A model generated the notes under the pieces. That model had not been told where the DNA came from. It worked only from the letters and a program-made list of their open reading frames with translations, and did not search any database. Positions 16,495 to 25,233 of a stretch of 64,000 bases of DNA are shown here, in pieces. A program made the translations under genes and the position numbers. Position 1 is the first letter of the stretch. Every line of letters begins with the position of its first letter. The stretch is taken from contig CAZUHB010000011.1 in assembly GCA_964620445.1 (NCBI GenBank), forward strand, positions 67,401 to 131,400. The letters run 5' to 3'. The stretch comes from CAZUHB01 sp964620445. GTDB taxonomy: Bacteria > Planctomycetota > B15-G4 > CAYZWU01.

Positions 16495-17286
16495 TCAATA
16501 GAGGGATCGTGTGCCGCCGCCGTCGACCAGGATCGAGACGCCGTTGATGAATGCCGCCTGATCGGACGCGAGAAACGCGACGAGCGCTCCCACCTCGCGC
16601 GGCTCGCCGATCCGGCCGAGAGGGTTCTCGTCGCCCCACGCCTTGAACACCGCATCCACGGACTGCCCGCTCTTCTCCGCCCTGGCGGCGGCCAGTTCGC
16701 TCAGTCTTTCCGTGCGGATGTATCCCGGGAGAACGTTGTTGATGGTGATTCCGTGGGGGCCGACCTCGCGCGAGAGGCTTTTTGCCAGGCCGATCACCGC
16801 CGGCCTGATCACGTTCGACGTGATGAGACCGTCGATCGGCTCCTTGACCGAACGGGACTGGATGTTCACGATGCGTCCCCAACCGGCCTCTTTCATGTGG
16901 GGGATCGCCTCGCGAACGAGCCGGATCGACGAGAGCGCGGTCAGCCGGAACGCCTCGGCCCATTCCGTGTCGTCGATGTCGGCGAAATCACCCGCCGGCG
17001 GACCGCCGGTGTTGTTCACGACCACGTGCAGACCGCCGAATTCTTTCGCCGTCTGGGCCACGAGGCCCCGGATGTTGTCGGCACGCTTCAGGTCGGCCTG
17101 GAGGATGAACGGCTTGCGGCCCGTGTCCGATTCCATGATCGCCGCGGCCCGTTCGAGGTTTTCGCGCGAGCGCGACGCGATGACCACGTGCGCTCCCTCG
17201 TGGGCCAGCGCACGGGCCGATGCGAACCCGAGCCCCTGGCTTGCGCCGGTGACCAGGGCGACTCTGTCTTTCAGGCTGAGATCCAA
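16495..17286 (-). CDS. SDR family oxidoreductase with atypical active site
   Basis: The product (263 residues from a TTG at 17286 preceded by GGAGGA) has a Rossmann fold. The NAD(P) loop is T-G-A-S-Q-G-L-G near residue 13 and there is an N-N-T-G-G-P-P-A-G segment. Further on are I-V-N-I-Q-S-R-S and the C-terminal N-N-V-L-P-G-Y-I-R-T-E and I-L-V-D-G-G-G-T-R. The usual catalytic Tyr-x-x-x-Lys is replaced by S-N-V-I-R in I-T-S-N-V-I-R-P-A-V, a substitution I associate with one coherent SDR subfamily rather than decay. Substrate is unknown. It lies 23 nt behind pckA and is probably co-transcribed. The open frame extends far upstream through pckA, but only the part from 17286 is the gene. Confidence 0.85.
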   Translation of the reverse strand: MDLSLKDRVALVTGASQGLGFASARALAHEGAHVVIASRSRENLERAAAIMESDTGRKPFILQADLKRADNIRGLVAQTAKEFGGLHVVVNNTGGPPAGDFADIDDTEWAEAFRLTALSSIRLVREAIPHMKEAGWGRIVNIQSRSVKEPIDGLITSNVIRPAVIGLAKSLSREVGPHGITINNVLPGYIRTERLSELAAARAEKSGQSVDAVFKAWGDENPLGRIGEPREVGALVAFLASDQAAFINGVSILVDGGGTRSLY

Positions 17287-17309
17287 AATGTCCTCCCCAT
17301 CGGTCGGGA

Positions 17310-19160
17310 TTACCTCCTGCCGCGAGGTATGCGCGAGATCGATACCGACCCCTTGCCGAGAGCGGGCGTGGTGCAGGAGATCTTCCGTCCCGCTCCTGCG
17401 CTGCCGGCGACGGGGAACCGGGCGCGGGCGGAGCGCGGTTTCCCCGTCGATCCGCCGCACGCTTTCTCCGCGAGCCGGACGATCTCGGGGTAGAGACCGT
17501 CTCCCTCGTCGGCGATCTGCGCGGTGTATTCCATGCGGCCCTCGAAGAGCTCGCGCACGTAGGCGTCGATCTCCTCCTGGGAGTAGAAGTTCTCGGGTCT
17601 GTACTTCTCGAGCGCGTCGCCATCCACGCAGGAGACGATCCGCTCGGCGCCGATCGGGCCCATCTCGTACTGATTCGTGTGACGCACGTCGCCGCGCTGG
17701 ATGGCGGCCATCAGTTCGATCGGCACGCGTTCCACCTTGCGGATCATCTTCTTGTTCGCGCCGGTACCATGGATGATCTCGCCCATTCCGCCCGTGTTGT
17801 ACTGGAAGTAGGTGACCTTGCCCGGGTGGTTGGCTTCGAGGTTCATGATGATGTCGTAAAAGCGGTTCACCTTCCAGGCGCGCGATCCCACGATGAAGGG
17901 ATCGGTTCCCACCGTGCGCACCGATTCGCCCGCCTTGGCCGGCTGCGTGGCGAAGCTGTGGCTCGACTCGCCCCAGAGATAGGCGAGCGCTGCCTGCTCG
18001 GCGGTGAGCCGCTGGGAAAAGGACATGATCGTGTTCCGGCGCGTGATGAACGCGAACATGATGCCGTCCAGCTCGGAAAGGGGAGGCAAGTCGATCGAAT
18101 CGGCCTGGATGCAGACCCTCCTGCGGCCGCGCTGGATCTTGAGCTCCTCCTTGGCGATGACCGCCCGGCCGTTGGCGCAGAGCGATTCGTCCATGAAATC
18201 GGGCCGGCCCCGGGAGTCGACCATCACGTTTTCCATGAGCGCCGACTTGTGGGTGAGCGAGTGGTACATCGCTTCCTGGAGCACGGGGTCCACGTCGGTC
18301 TTGACGAAGAAACCGTTCTCGCTGCCATAGGAGCCGCCATCGTGCTTGAGGTAGACGATGTCGTCCTGGCAGACCTCGGTCATCTCGCCCTTCTCGTAGT
18401 CGAGGCCGAGCTGATGGCAGGACCATGTCGATTTGCCCGTTGCCGAGAGGCCGAACAGGTAGACACCGTATCGCTTCAGCTTTCCGTCGCGCGCGTCGCG
18501 GGCCGTGATGACCTTGGTGCCTGCATGGAGGCCCAGCAAACCGCGCTGATCGGCCGACCACATCGACTGGCGCAGAAAACCCTTCTTGTCCTCGCCCATG
18601 TAATCGGTGGCCAGGGCGATGTTGATGTGGTGTTCGGGAATGGCCAGCACCTGCTGCCGCAGATTGTGCTCGTCCGGGATGTGGAGCATGGTGAATTCCG
18701 GGCCGGGCTGGCTCGGATCGGGTTCCTTGGTCGTGTGGGACCACATGTAAGGCAGGCGGGCGTTCTTCTTGTCCGCCACCGAGACATAGAGGTTGCACAC
18801 CGGATTGTAGGCGTCGTTCGACCCGAGCTGGCGCCGGACATGGATGAACGGGAGTGTCTTGACGATGTGCAAGACCTTCTCCAATTCGTCGGGCGCTTTC
18901 TGAATGATCTCCCTGTGCAGGTCGGACGGCCGGGGCAAGACCACGGCGTTGCTGCCGAGATAGACCGTCTTCGGCCCGATACGGCTCGACACGGCCGAGC
19001 GCCAGGCGCGGGAGCCGAAACAGGTCTTGAATCCTGTCTTGGCCGCCATCTTTTTCAGCTCGCGCTGATTGACCTGCTTGATATTGGGCCCATTGAGGAG
19101 CGGTTTGAGCCGATCGGCGAAGTTTTCGTAAACCTTGGTGTCGTAGATTACGCTGCTCAT
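17310..19160 (-). CDS. pckA: Phosphoenolpyruvate carboxykinase (ATP-type)
   Basis: The protein fits ATP-dependent PEP carboxykinase, which turns oxaloacetate into PEP at the start of gluconeogenesis. The P-loop is F-G-L-S-A-T-G-K-S-T, the metal-site motif is V-C-Q-D-D-I-V-Y-L, and R-R-N-T-I-M-S-F-S-Q-R and G-E-S-S-H-S-F-A correspond to the nucleotide-binding region. It is longer than the usual ~540 residues: 616 from the ATG at 19160. The last ~50 residues (R/S/G-rich) look like a non-conserved tail. The frame is open to 19292, but that part is AT-richer with poor codon use, so the ATG at 19160 is preferred. It heads a leftward unit pckA-SDR-kinase. Confidence 0.9.
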   Translation of the reverse strand: MSSVIYDTKVYENFADRLKPLLNGPNIKQVNQRELKKMAAKTGFKTCFGSRAWRSAVSSRIGPKTVYLGSNAVVLPRPSDLHREIIQKAPDELEKVLHIVKTLPFIHVRRQLGSNDAYNPVCNLYVSVADKKNARLPYMWSHTTKEPDPSQPGPEFTMLHIPDEHNLRQQVLAIPEHHINIALATDYMGEDKKGFLRQSMWSADQRGLLGLHAGTKVITARDARDGKLKRYGVYLFGLSATGKSTWSCHQLGLDYEKGEMTEVCQDDIVYLKHDGGSYGSENGFFVKTDVDPVLQEAMYHSLTHKSALMENVMVDSRGRPDFMDESLCANGRAVIAKEELKIQRGRRRVCIQADSIDLPPLSELDGIMFAFITRRNTIMSFSQRLTAEQAALAYLWGESSHSFATQPAKAGESVRTVGTDPFIVGSRAWKVNRFYDIIMNLEANHPGKVTYFQYNTGGMGEIIHGTGANKKMIRKVERVPIELMAAIQRGDVRHTNQYEMGPIGAERIVSCVDGDALEKYRPENFYSQEEIDAYVRELFEGRMEYTAQIADEGDGLYPEIVRLAEKACGGSTGKPRSARARFPVAGSAGAGRKISCTTPALGKGSVSISRIPRGRR

Positions 19161-19653
19161 CGATCGATTCCCGGGCATTTGGGAAAGCAAAAGGAAACCG
19201 TCTCTTTTAAATATCTTTTGAATCCGGGGATTATGCCCGAGAACCTGAGAGGGGTCAAAGACTTTCGGCGACTTATCATTGACTTTGCTCATACCATCTG
19301 GTAGATAGTCTTCCTTTTGTCCTTCGTGCGTTTAAGTCAAGGCCCCGAGAAGGGGTTATGAACGGTCGGACCGAACCCGAGAGGCTCCCAAAGACCGGGG
19401 ACCACGCGGGGCGCCTTTTGAAGCAACCTTTTCAATTACAAGTTGTTAGGAAAATAGACAAGAAGTCCGATCCCCTTCGCAACCACCGGCATTTGCCAAC
19501 GGCTGCGGCCATTCGAAACCTGATCCCCACTAAAGCGGGGGTTTTTCGAACTTTTCAAAGCGGGAGAGGAAAACAAAATAGAGGGTGTGTATAATCAACG
19601 ATTTGGTCCTTTCGAGTTATCATGAAAAGGCTTGATTGCCGAGGAAAGAATCG
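19161..19653. other. Divergent intergenic region between pckA and prs
   Basis: About 490 bases between two divergent genes, AT-rich compared with the flanks. It should hold both promoters. One structured element is visible: an imperfect hairpin at 19524-19546 (CCCC-ACTAAAGC-GGGG followed by GTTTTT) that looks like a weak terminator or attenuator ahead of prs. The first ~130 nt are open in frame with pckA and may extend it at the N-terminus. Confidence 0.5.
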
Positions 19654-20616
19654 ATGAAAGGTGGAGCATTTCCGATCATCCGCGACAAGATCGTCCTCTT
19701 TTCAGGACAAGCTCATCCCGCCCTCGCCCATTCGGTGGCCGAGAAACTCGATACCACCCTCGGATCGGCGGTCGTGGACCGGTTCCCCGACGGCGAAATC
19801 AACATCAAGATCAACGACGACATCCGTGGGACAGACGTCTTTCTTCTGCAGCCCACTTGCCCGCCGGTGAACGAGAACGTGATGGAGCTGCTCCTCCTGA
19901 TCGACTGCTGCAAGCGGGCTTCGGCCGGCCGGGTGACGGCGGTGATCCCCTATTTCGGCTATGCGCGCAAGGACCGCAAGGATGAGGGAAGGGTGCCGAT
20001 CTCGTCGAAGCTCGTCGCCGATCTGCTCACGACCGCGGGCGCGGACCGCGTGCTCACGCTCGACATGCATTCGGCCCAGATCCAGGGTTTCTTCAACATT
20101 CCCGTGGATCACCTCTATGCCAAGCCGGTGATGATCAACTACCTCAAAACGCTCGAGAGCCGCAGGTTGACCGTGGTGGCGCCCGACGCGGGCGGCATCA
20201 AGATGGCCCGCGGCTACGCACGCCGCCTCGAGGCGAATCTCGCCATCGTGGACAAGAGGCGCGATGCCACGGGCCACACATCGGTCGAGCATCTCATCGG
20301 CGACGTGGAAGGCTCGGACGTGATCATCGTCGACGACATGATCGCCACCGCCGGATCGATCACCAACGCGGTCAAGACGGTGAAGAAATTCGGTGCCAAC
20401 AAGGTTTACATGTGTGCCACCCATCCGGTGTTGTGCGGCAACGCCATGGAAAGAATAGAAGCGGCTGACGTCGAAAGCGTGTTCGTGACCGACTCGATTC
20501 CTCTTGGTGACAGGAAAAGCGACAAGATCCAGATCGTATCGATCGCGCCGCTCCTGGCCGATGCCATCAGGAACACGCATAACTCAGAGTCGATCAGCCG
20601 CCTTTTTGATTTTTGA
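19654..20616 (+). CDS. prs: Ribose-phosphate pyrophosphokinase
   Basis: PRPP synthetase transfers pyrophosphate from ATP to ribose 5-phosphate, feeding purine, pyrimidine, His and Trp synthesis. The 320-residue protein has F-S-G-Q-A-H-P near the N-terminus, the F-P-D-G-E-I-N-I flexible loop, Y-F-G-Y-A-R-K-D-R-K, the D-M-H-S-A-Q-I-Q-G-F-F metal/ribose site and the PRPP loop V-I-I-V-D-D-M-I-A-T-A-G-S. The ATG at 19654 follows GAGGAAAG; a TTG 18 nt earlier is less likely. It begins the rightward block prs-rplY-pth, the classic bacterial order. Confidence 0.97.
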   Translation: MKGGAFPIIRDKIVLFSGQAHPALAHSVAEKLDTTLGSAVVDRFPDGEINIKINDDIRGTDVFLLQPTCPPVNENVMELLLLIDCCKRASAGRVTAVIPYFGYARKDRKDEGRVPISSKLVADLLTTAGADRVLTLDMHSAQIQGFFNIPVDHLYAKPVMINYLKTLESRRLTVVAPDAGGIKMARGYARRLEANLAIVDKRRDATGHTSVEHLIGDVEGSDVIIVDDMIATAGSITNAVKTVKKFGANKVYMCATHPVLCGNAMERIEAADVESVFVTDSIPLGDRKSDKIQIVSIAPLLADAIRNTHNSESISRLFDF

Positions 20617-20637
20617 ACCGAGGAGGATTGATAAGTA

Positions 20638-21303
20638 ATGGAAATGCTTCAGATAGAGGCGAAGAAGAGGGATTCAGCCGGCACGAAGTCGGCCAAGATA
20701 CTCCGCGCCGAGGGCCTGCTTCCGTGCGTGCTCTACGGCCACGGCGCCGAGGTCCTTTCGCTCTCAGTTCGCGTGACACAAGTTGCGGCTTTCTTCCGCC
20801 AGGCCGGACGAATCCTCGACCTTGATGTCGAGGGTAACAAGGAAACGGCCATCATCAAGGACATCCAGTACGATTCGATGGGAAGCGAAATCATCCATCT
20901 CGATCTCATCCGGATCAAGCTCGACGAGGTGATCTCGATCTCGGTTCCTGTCAAGATCAAAGGGGTTGCCAAGGGCATCGATGACGGCGGGATCCAGGAA
21001 GTGCTTCGCAACGAGATCCAGATCAAGGTCCTGCCCACGCAGATTCCCGAGTTCATCGTGGTCGACGTGAGCGAACTCGGTGTCCAGGAAGCGCTGCACC
21101 TCGGCGATATTGCTCTGCCCGAGGGCGTCGAACTCGACGAGGATACTGGTTACACCGTGGTGTCGATCGTCACCCGGGCGGCCGAACCTGAACCGGAAGC
21201 CGAAGTTGACGAGGGTGAGGAAGGCGCCGAACCGGCCGAGGGTGAAGAAACGCCCGAGGACGGTGGTGACGACGCAGGATCGAAGGATGGCAAGGGCGAG
21301 TGA
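20638..21303 (+). CDS. rplY: 50S ribosomal protein L25 (Ctc type)
   Basis: This 221-residue protein is the long CTC/TL5-type L25: an N-terminal 5S-rRNA-binding beta domain (residues 1-90, with L-P-C-V-L-Y-G-H-G and the D-L-I-R-I block) and a C-terminal L25 beta domain (about 95-180). It ends in a strongly acidic Glu/Asp/Pro/Gly tail of about 40 residues. It lies between prs and pth, the usual position. GAGGAGGA precedes the ATG. Confidence 0.95.
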   Translation: MEMLQIEAKKRDSAGTKSAKILRAEGLLPCVLYGHGAEVLSLSVRVTQVAAFFRQAGRILDLDVEGNKETAIIKDIQYDSMGSEIIHLDLIRIKLDEVISISVPVKIKGVAKGIDDGGIQEVLRNEIQIKVLPTQIPEFIVVDVSELGVQEALHLGDIALPEGVELDEDTGYTVVSIVTRAAEPEPEAEVDEGEEGAEPAEGEETPEDGGDDAGSKDGKGE

Positions 21304-21312
21304 CCTTGAACC

Positions 21313-21924
21313 ATGATGGCTCCGAGGTTTAATCGCAACGCGCCCGAGGCCTGGCTCGTCGCCGGTCTGGGCAACCCTGGCGCCCGGTATGACAAAACGA
21401 GGCACAACGTGGGCTTCATGGTCGTCGACCGTGTGGCGCGCGACCGAGGCGTGCGGTTTAGACCCTACGGAAAGCTCGCCCGCCTTGCTGAATTGAAAAA
21501 ACGAACGGCCTGTGGCTATCTGCTCAAGCCGATGGTCTACATGAACCGAAGCGGCCGCGCCGTGGGCGATCTGGCCGTGCGCAAGATGCTCGACACCGAC
21601 CGGATCCTGGTCGTCGTCGACGACTTCAATTTGCCCTTTGGAAAGCTACGGTTTCGTGTCGGCGGATCGGCCGGAGGCCACAACGGACTGGCGTCGATCA
21701 TCAGCACGCTGGGAACGGATGCATTTCCCCGGCTGCGATGCGGCATCGGGCCCTCGCCGGAGAACGATACTTTTCGCGAGATGGTCGCCCATGACTTCGT
21801 CCTTTCCGAATTTCTTCCCGAGGAGGCGGATTCGGTCGAGGCGTTCATCGGGAGAGCCGCTGCCGCAACAGGGCTCTGGATCGATACCGGCGACGTCGAG
21901 CAGTGCATGAATCAATACAATTGA
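21313..21924 (+). CDS. pth: Peptidyl-tRNA hydrolase
   Basis: Pth frees tRNA from peptidyl-tRNAs that drop off the ribosome. The 203-residue protein shows the family blocks G-L-G-N-P-G-A-R-Y, T-R-H-N-V-G-F (catalytic His), P-M-V-Y-M-N-R-S-G (Asn), V-V-D-D-F-N-L-P-F-G-K-L-R (catalytic Asp) and G-G-H-N-G-L-A-S-I. It starts 9 nt after rplY. The chain ends normally; the divergent C-terminal helix is usual for the family. Confidence 0.97.
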   Translation: MMAPRFNRNAPEAWLVAGLGNPGARYDKTRHNVGFMVVDRVARDRGVRFRPYGKLARLAELKKRTACGYLLKPMVYMNRSGRAVGDLAVRKMLDTDRILVVVDDFNLPFGKLRFRVGGSAGGHNGLASIISTLGTDAFPRLRCGIGPSPENDTFREMVAHDFVLSEFLPEEADSVEAFIGRAAAATGLWIDTGDVEQCMNQYN

Positions 21925-21930
21925 CACAGT

Positions 21931-21958
21931 AGTGCTTGAGGAAAAGTGCTTGAGGAAA
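21931..21958 (+). repeat. 14-bp tandem duplication downstream of pth
   Basis: AGTGCTTGAGGAAA occurs twice in direct tandem (21931-21944 and 21945-21958), just after the pth stop and within the leader of rpsF. A TTGACA at 21921 precedes it but no good -10 box is spaced correctly. Confidence 0.8.
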
Positions 21959-21974
21959 ATATCGAAAAACGACA

Positions 21975-22046
21975 GGACGATGATGGGGGCACCGGCGTCT
22001 TCCATCAGCTCCGATGAGATAGATTGGCGCTTTCTTGTTGAAAGCG
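21975..22046 (+). promoter_or_regulatory. Structured leader of rpsF (possible S6:S18 autoregulatory site)
   Basis: The 170-nt gap before rpsF contains two small hairpins: CATC-AGCTCC-GATG near 22004-22017, and CGCTTTC-TTGTT-GAAAGCG at 22028-22046. CACCGG lies just upstream of the first. Bacterial rpsF leaders often carry a CCG-containing S6:S18 binding motif, and the CACCG and TCCG elements are reminiscent of it. The hairpins are seen; the regulatory role is a guess. Confidence 0.3.
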
Positions 22047-22097
22047 TATAGAAATTCTGGAAAAGCTCGAAGGTTTGTAAATATAGGGAGTTGAGAT

Positions 22098-22802
22098 TTG
22101 AACGCATACGAGGGCATGTTTGTCATCGACTTGTCGGAGGTCAAGAAAGACACCAACGAGGTAGAAGAGCAGATCGAGGGGCTGATCAAGAAATGCGGCG
22201 GAGAACTCGCCGCGATCGCCCGATGGGACGAAAGAAAGCTCGCCTATGAAATCAAGGGCCGCGACACGGCCCTTTATACATTGACCTATTTCAACGGGGG
22301 CCAGGACACGGTGAAGCAGCTGAATCACGAGTGCCGGCTGTCGAGCACGGTGCTGCGCGCGCTCTTCCTGAGAATCAAGGAAATCCCGGATATCAATGAC
22401 GTGATCGGCAAGAAGAACGATCGGGCCGCGCGGGACGAACGATTTGAGGATGGCGGACGCTCTTCGAGACGGGGGGGGCGAGATTCCGCTCCAGCCGCCA
22501 CCGAGGCGAAACCTGCCGCTACCGATACAGCCGCCACCGAGGCGAAACCTGCCGCTACCGATACAGCCACCACCGAGGCGAAACCTGCCGCTACCGATAC
22601 AGTCGCGTCCGAAACCGGCGCGTCCGACGCGGGCACGCCCGCGGCCGAGGAATCCACCCCGGCTGTTGCCGAAGCGGTGACCGAGCCGGTCGAGGCCTCC
22701 GAGGAGTCGGTTTCGCCCGAGGCCGAGACATCCCCCTCAGAGCCGTCCGAGGCTGCTCCCGAAACCGCCGAGGGCGAGGAAAAACCCCGGATCGACGAGT
22801 AA
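22098..22802 (+). CDS. rpsF: 30S ribosomal protein S6 with repeat-rich acidic tail
   Basis: Residues 1-105 are a normal S6: Y-E-G-M-F-V-I-D-L, the W-D-E-R-K-L-A-Y-E-I-K-G-R block and a C-terminal R-I-K strand. S6 binds the central domain of 16S rRNA as a pair with S18, encoded next. After an R-S-S-R-R-G-G-R patch the protein carries about 110 extra Ala/Glu/Thr/Pro-rich residues, including three copies of a 12-residue unit (A-T-E-A-K-P-A-A-T-D-T-A) encoded by a perfect 36-bp repeat. Such long tails are atypical and probably disordered. The start is TTG at 22098 with AGGGAG 7 nt upstream. The gene opens the rpsF-rpsR-rplI-dnaB set. Confidence 0.95.
   Translation: MNAYEGMFVIDLSEVKKDTNEVEEQIEGLIKKCGGELAAIARWDERKLAYEIKGRDTALYTLTYFNGGQDTVKQLNHECRLSSTVLRALFLRIKEIPDINDVIGKKNDRAARDERFEDGGRSSRRGGRDSAPAATEAKPAATDTAATEAKPAATDTATTEAKPAATDTVASETGASDAGTPAAEESTPAVAEAVTEPVEASEESVSPEAETSPSEPSEAAPETAEGEEKPRIDE
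22497..22604 (+). repeat. Three 36-bp in-frame tandem repeats in rpsF
   Basis: Units at 22497-22532, 22533-22568 and 22569-22604 are nearly identical (one change at the start of unit 3 and one at its end). Because the unit is 36 bp, copy-number change would lengthen or shorten the S6 tail without a frameshift. An 8-G run (22471-22478) sits just upstream inside the same coding frame. Confidence 0.95.
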
Positions 22803-22873
22803 AGCGAGATTCGAGGGGTGACCCAAGAGTACGCCAGAAAAACGCCAAGATAGAGCGAAGGAAATAGACAATC

Positions 22874-23101
22874 ATGCGAAATAAACGGTACAAGAAGTTC
22901 AGTGAAAAGAATCGTTGCCGGTTCTGCCGGTCGAAAGAGGAAGTGGATTACAAGGACGTAACCATCTTGCAGAAACTCTGCACGCCCCAGGGGAAGCTCT
23001 TCTCCAGGAAGCGTTCGGGCAATTGCGCCAAGCACCAGCGGAAGCTGAAGAACGCCATCAAGCGCGCCCGCTTCGTCGCTTTGATGCCCACTGTTGGTTG
23101 A
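22874..23101 (+). CDS. rpsR: 30S ribosomal protein S18 (zinc-binding form)
   Basis: The 75-residue S18 carries the conserved basic core (K-R-S-G-N-C-A-K-H-Q-R-K-L-K-N-A-I-K-R-A-R). It also has the cysteine set of the C+ form: C-R-F-C near the N-terminus, C at L-C-T-P and C in G-N-C-A-K-H. That arrangement can bind a zinc ion. It partners S6. Length and termini are normal. Confidence 0.96.
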   Translation: MRNKRYKKFSEKNRCRFCRSKEEVDYKDVTILQKLCTPQGKLFSRKRSGNCAKHQRKLKNAIKRARFVALMPTVG

Positions 23102-23168
23102 TCGTCCCTGCGCCCAAGGCAGAACCCGGACAGACTGCTGTCCCTGATGATTCTGAAGGAAAAGTCAC

Positions 23169-23669
23169 ATGGAAGTCATCTTACTTGTCAATGATGAGAA
23201 ACTCGGGAGACAGGGCGACATCATTTCCGTCAAGGATGGATTCGCCCGCAATCACCTGATCCCCAGAGGGGTGGCCGCACTGGTCACCGCCGATAATCTC
23301 AGGCGCGCCGAACTCCTCAAGAAGAAGTACGTTCAGGAGGAAATGGAACGCCTCGGAATGCTAAAAGAACTGGCCGCGAAGCTCGGAACCGTATCGGTCA
23401 CGATTCAGGCCAAGGCCTCCGAGGAAGGCAACCTCTTCGGATCGGTCGGAACAGCCCAGATCCTCGAAGCGCTCAACGCTCAGGGCTTCGAGATCGAGAG
23501 CAAGGCGATCAAGCTCGAAGAGAACATCAAGAAGGTCGGCGTTTACTCCGTGCCGGTCATGCTCCACGGCGACGAGATCAAGACCGAGATCAAGGTCTGG
23601 GTCGTGGAGGAGAAGGCCGAAGGAGAAGAATCGGAACAGGTCGAACCGTCCGAGGCAGATCAGAGTTAG
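23169..23669 (+). CDS. rplI: 50S ribosomal protein L9
   Basis: The 166-residue L9 has the N-terminal rRNA-binding domain (M-E-V-I-L-L-V-N-D-E-K-L-G, G-D-I-I-S-V-K-D-G-F-A-R-N-H-L-I-P), a long connecting helix and the C-terminal domain (G-N-L-F-G-S-V). It ends in an acidic tail of about 20 residues rich in Glu. Position after rpsR and before dnaB is the common bacterial order. Confidence 0.96.
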   Translation: MEVILLVNDEKLGRQGDIISVKDGFARNHLIPRGVAALVTADNLRRAELLKKKYVQEEMERLGMLKELAAKLGTVSVTIQAKASEEGNLFGSVGTAQILEALNAQGFEIESKAIKLEENIKKVGVYSVPVMLHGDEIKTEIKVWVVEEKAEGEESEQVEPSEADQS

Positions 23670-23844
23670 ATGTTCTCCGATATTTCTCTGAAATAACGAG
23701 GCGCATGCCGGATGGGGACGGGTTTGCTGACGAGGACCCGCTCCGCCGACCTGGACCGGCCGGGCCAGCTCCGAGCTGTCCGCGGCGACCAGGATCGGCC
23801 GCACCATTGGCCAGTTCCGGTCCCACCGGCGAGGGAGAGGGAGC

Positions 23845-25233
23845 ATGAACGAGCAGAGGATAGAGGATACGGTCCCGCCCCACGATCGGGACGCTGAAGT
23901 GTGCTCGCTCGGATCGATGATCCTCGACCGCGAGACGATCGGTGACAGCGTGCTCGTCATGGGCCCCGAGGATTTCTACAGCACGGCCCATCGCGAGATC
24001 TACGAGCGGCTCGTCAAGCTCTACGAAAAGGGATCCCAGATCGATCTCGTCATTCTCAAGGACGATCTCCTGCGCGCCGGGGTCCTCGACCGGGTAGGGG
24101 GGATCGACTACGTCATCTCCCTCGCCGAGGCGGTTCCGAGCTCGGCCAATGCGGGCCATTACTTTCAGATCGTTCGCGACAAGGCCGTGCAGCGCCGCCT
24201 CATCTCCGAGGCAACGGAGATCATCAGGGAGTCGCGCGCCCAGCCCGAGGATGTGCGGGCCCTTCTCGATGGCGCTGAACAGAGGATTTTCGACATTGGT
24301 GGCTTCGACAGGGACACCACGACCGAACAGATCGGCGATCTCCTCAAGGCGACCCTGAAGAAGATCGACGCACTCCAGTCGGAGGATCTCGGCCGCATCA
24401 CCGGGCTCAGCACCGGTTACCGCGATCTGGACGAGATGCTCGACGGGATGCACCCGGCCGAACTCCTCATCCTGGCCGCTCGTCCCAGTATGGGCAAGAC
24501 GAGCCTCGCCCTCAACATCGCCGACAACGTGGGCACACGCGGCGACGATCAGGGCGTGATCATATTCTCGTGCGAGATGTCGCGCGAACAGGTGGCCCAG
24601 AACATGCTCTGCGCCAACGCGCGCATCGACGGCCACAAGATGAGGCGGGGGATGCTCTCCGATGACGACTGGCAAGAACTGCCCCTCGCGGCCGACAGGC
24701 TTTCGCGGGCGTCCATTTTCATCGACGACACACCCGGACTGTCGATCAACGGGCTCCGGGCAAAGGCGCGGCGCATCGTGGCGCGCAACAGGGACAAGAT
24801 CAAACTGATCATCGTCGACTATCTCCAGCTCCTTGCCGGCGACGGGCGCGCCGAAAACAGGCAGATCGAGATCACCCGCATCTCGCAGGGGCTCAAGCAC
24901 CTCGCGCGCGAACTGCGGCTGCCGATCATCTGCCTCTCACAGCTGAACCGGTCGCTCGAGACGCGGACCGACAAGCGTCCCCTCATGGCCGACCTGCGCG
25001 AATCGGGATCGATCGAGCAGGACGCCGACGTGATCGTATTCATCTACCGCGACGAGCGGTACAATCCAACGACGGAGGAAAACAGGAACACGGCCGAGCT
25101 GATCATCGCCAAGCAGCGAAACGGTCCCACGGGCAAGCTCGATTTCTTTTTCTTCAACCAGTACATGCGCTTCGAGCCGCGGAGCTACGTCGAGCCCCGC
25201 GAGACGATTACAACGGAAAACCTCAGGTTATGA
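23845..25233 (+). CDS. dnaB: Replicative DNA helicase DnaB
   Basis: The hexameric helicase that unwinds DNA at the replication fork. The 462-residue protein has the N-terminal helical domain (A-E-V-C-S-L-G-S-M-I-L-D) and a linker. The RecA-like ATPase follows: Walker A A-R-P-S-M-G-K-T-S, Walker B I-I-V-D-Y-L-Q-L-L, H4 motif S-Q-L-N-R-S-L-E-T-R and the arginine-finger region K-Q-R-N-G-P-T-G. No intein is present. The stop overlaps the bamA start by 4 nt, so translation is probably coupled. Confidence 0.97.
   Translation: MNEQRIEDTVPPHDRDAEVCSLGSMILDRETIGDSVLVMGPEDFYSTAHREIYERLVKLYEKGSQIDLVILKDDLLRAGVLDRVGGIDYVISLAEAVPSSANAGHYFQIVRDKAVQRRLISEATEIIRESRAQPEDVRALLDGAEQRIFDIGGFDRDTTTEQIGDLLKATLKKIDALQSEDLGRITGLSTGYRDLDEMLDGMHPAELLILAARPSMGKTSLALNIADNVGTRGDDQGVIIFSCEMSREQVAQNMLCANARIDGHKMRRGMLSDDDWQELPLAADRLSRASIFIDDTPGLSINGLRAKARRIVARNRDKIKLIIVDYLQLLAGDGRAENRQIEITRISQGLKHLARELRLPIICLSQLNRSLETRTDKRPLMADLRESGSIEQDADVIVFIYRDERYNPTTEENRNTAELIIAKQRNGPTGKLDFFFFNQYMRFEPRSYVEPRETITTENLRL

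Noticed and set aside
16495..18798. SDR gene extended to a 767-residue protein
   Set aside because: The upstream 500 codons overlap pckA in another phase and read as Arg/Pro-rich noise. A TTG with a strong ribosome site at 17286 gives a normal SDR length.
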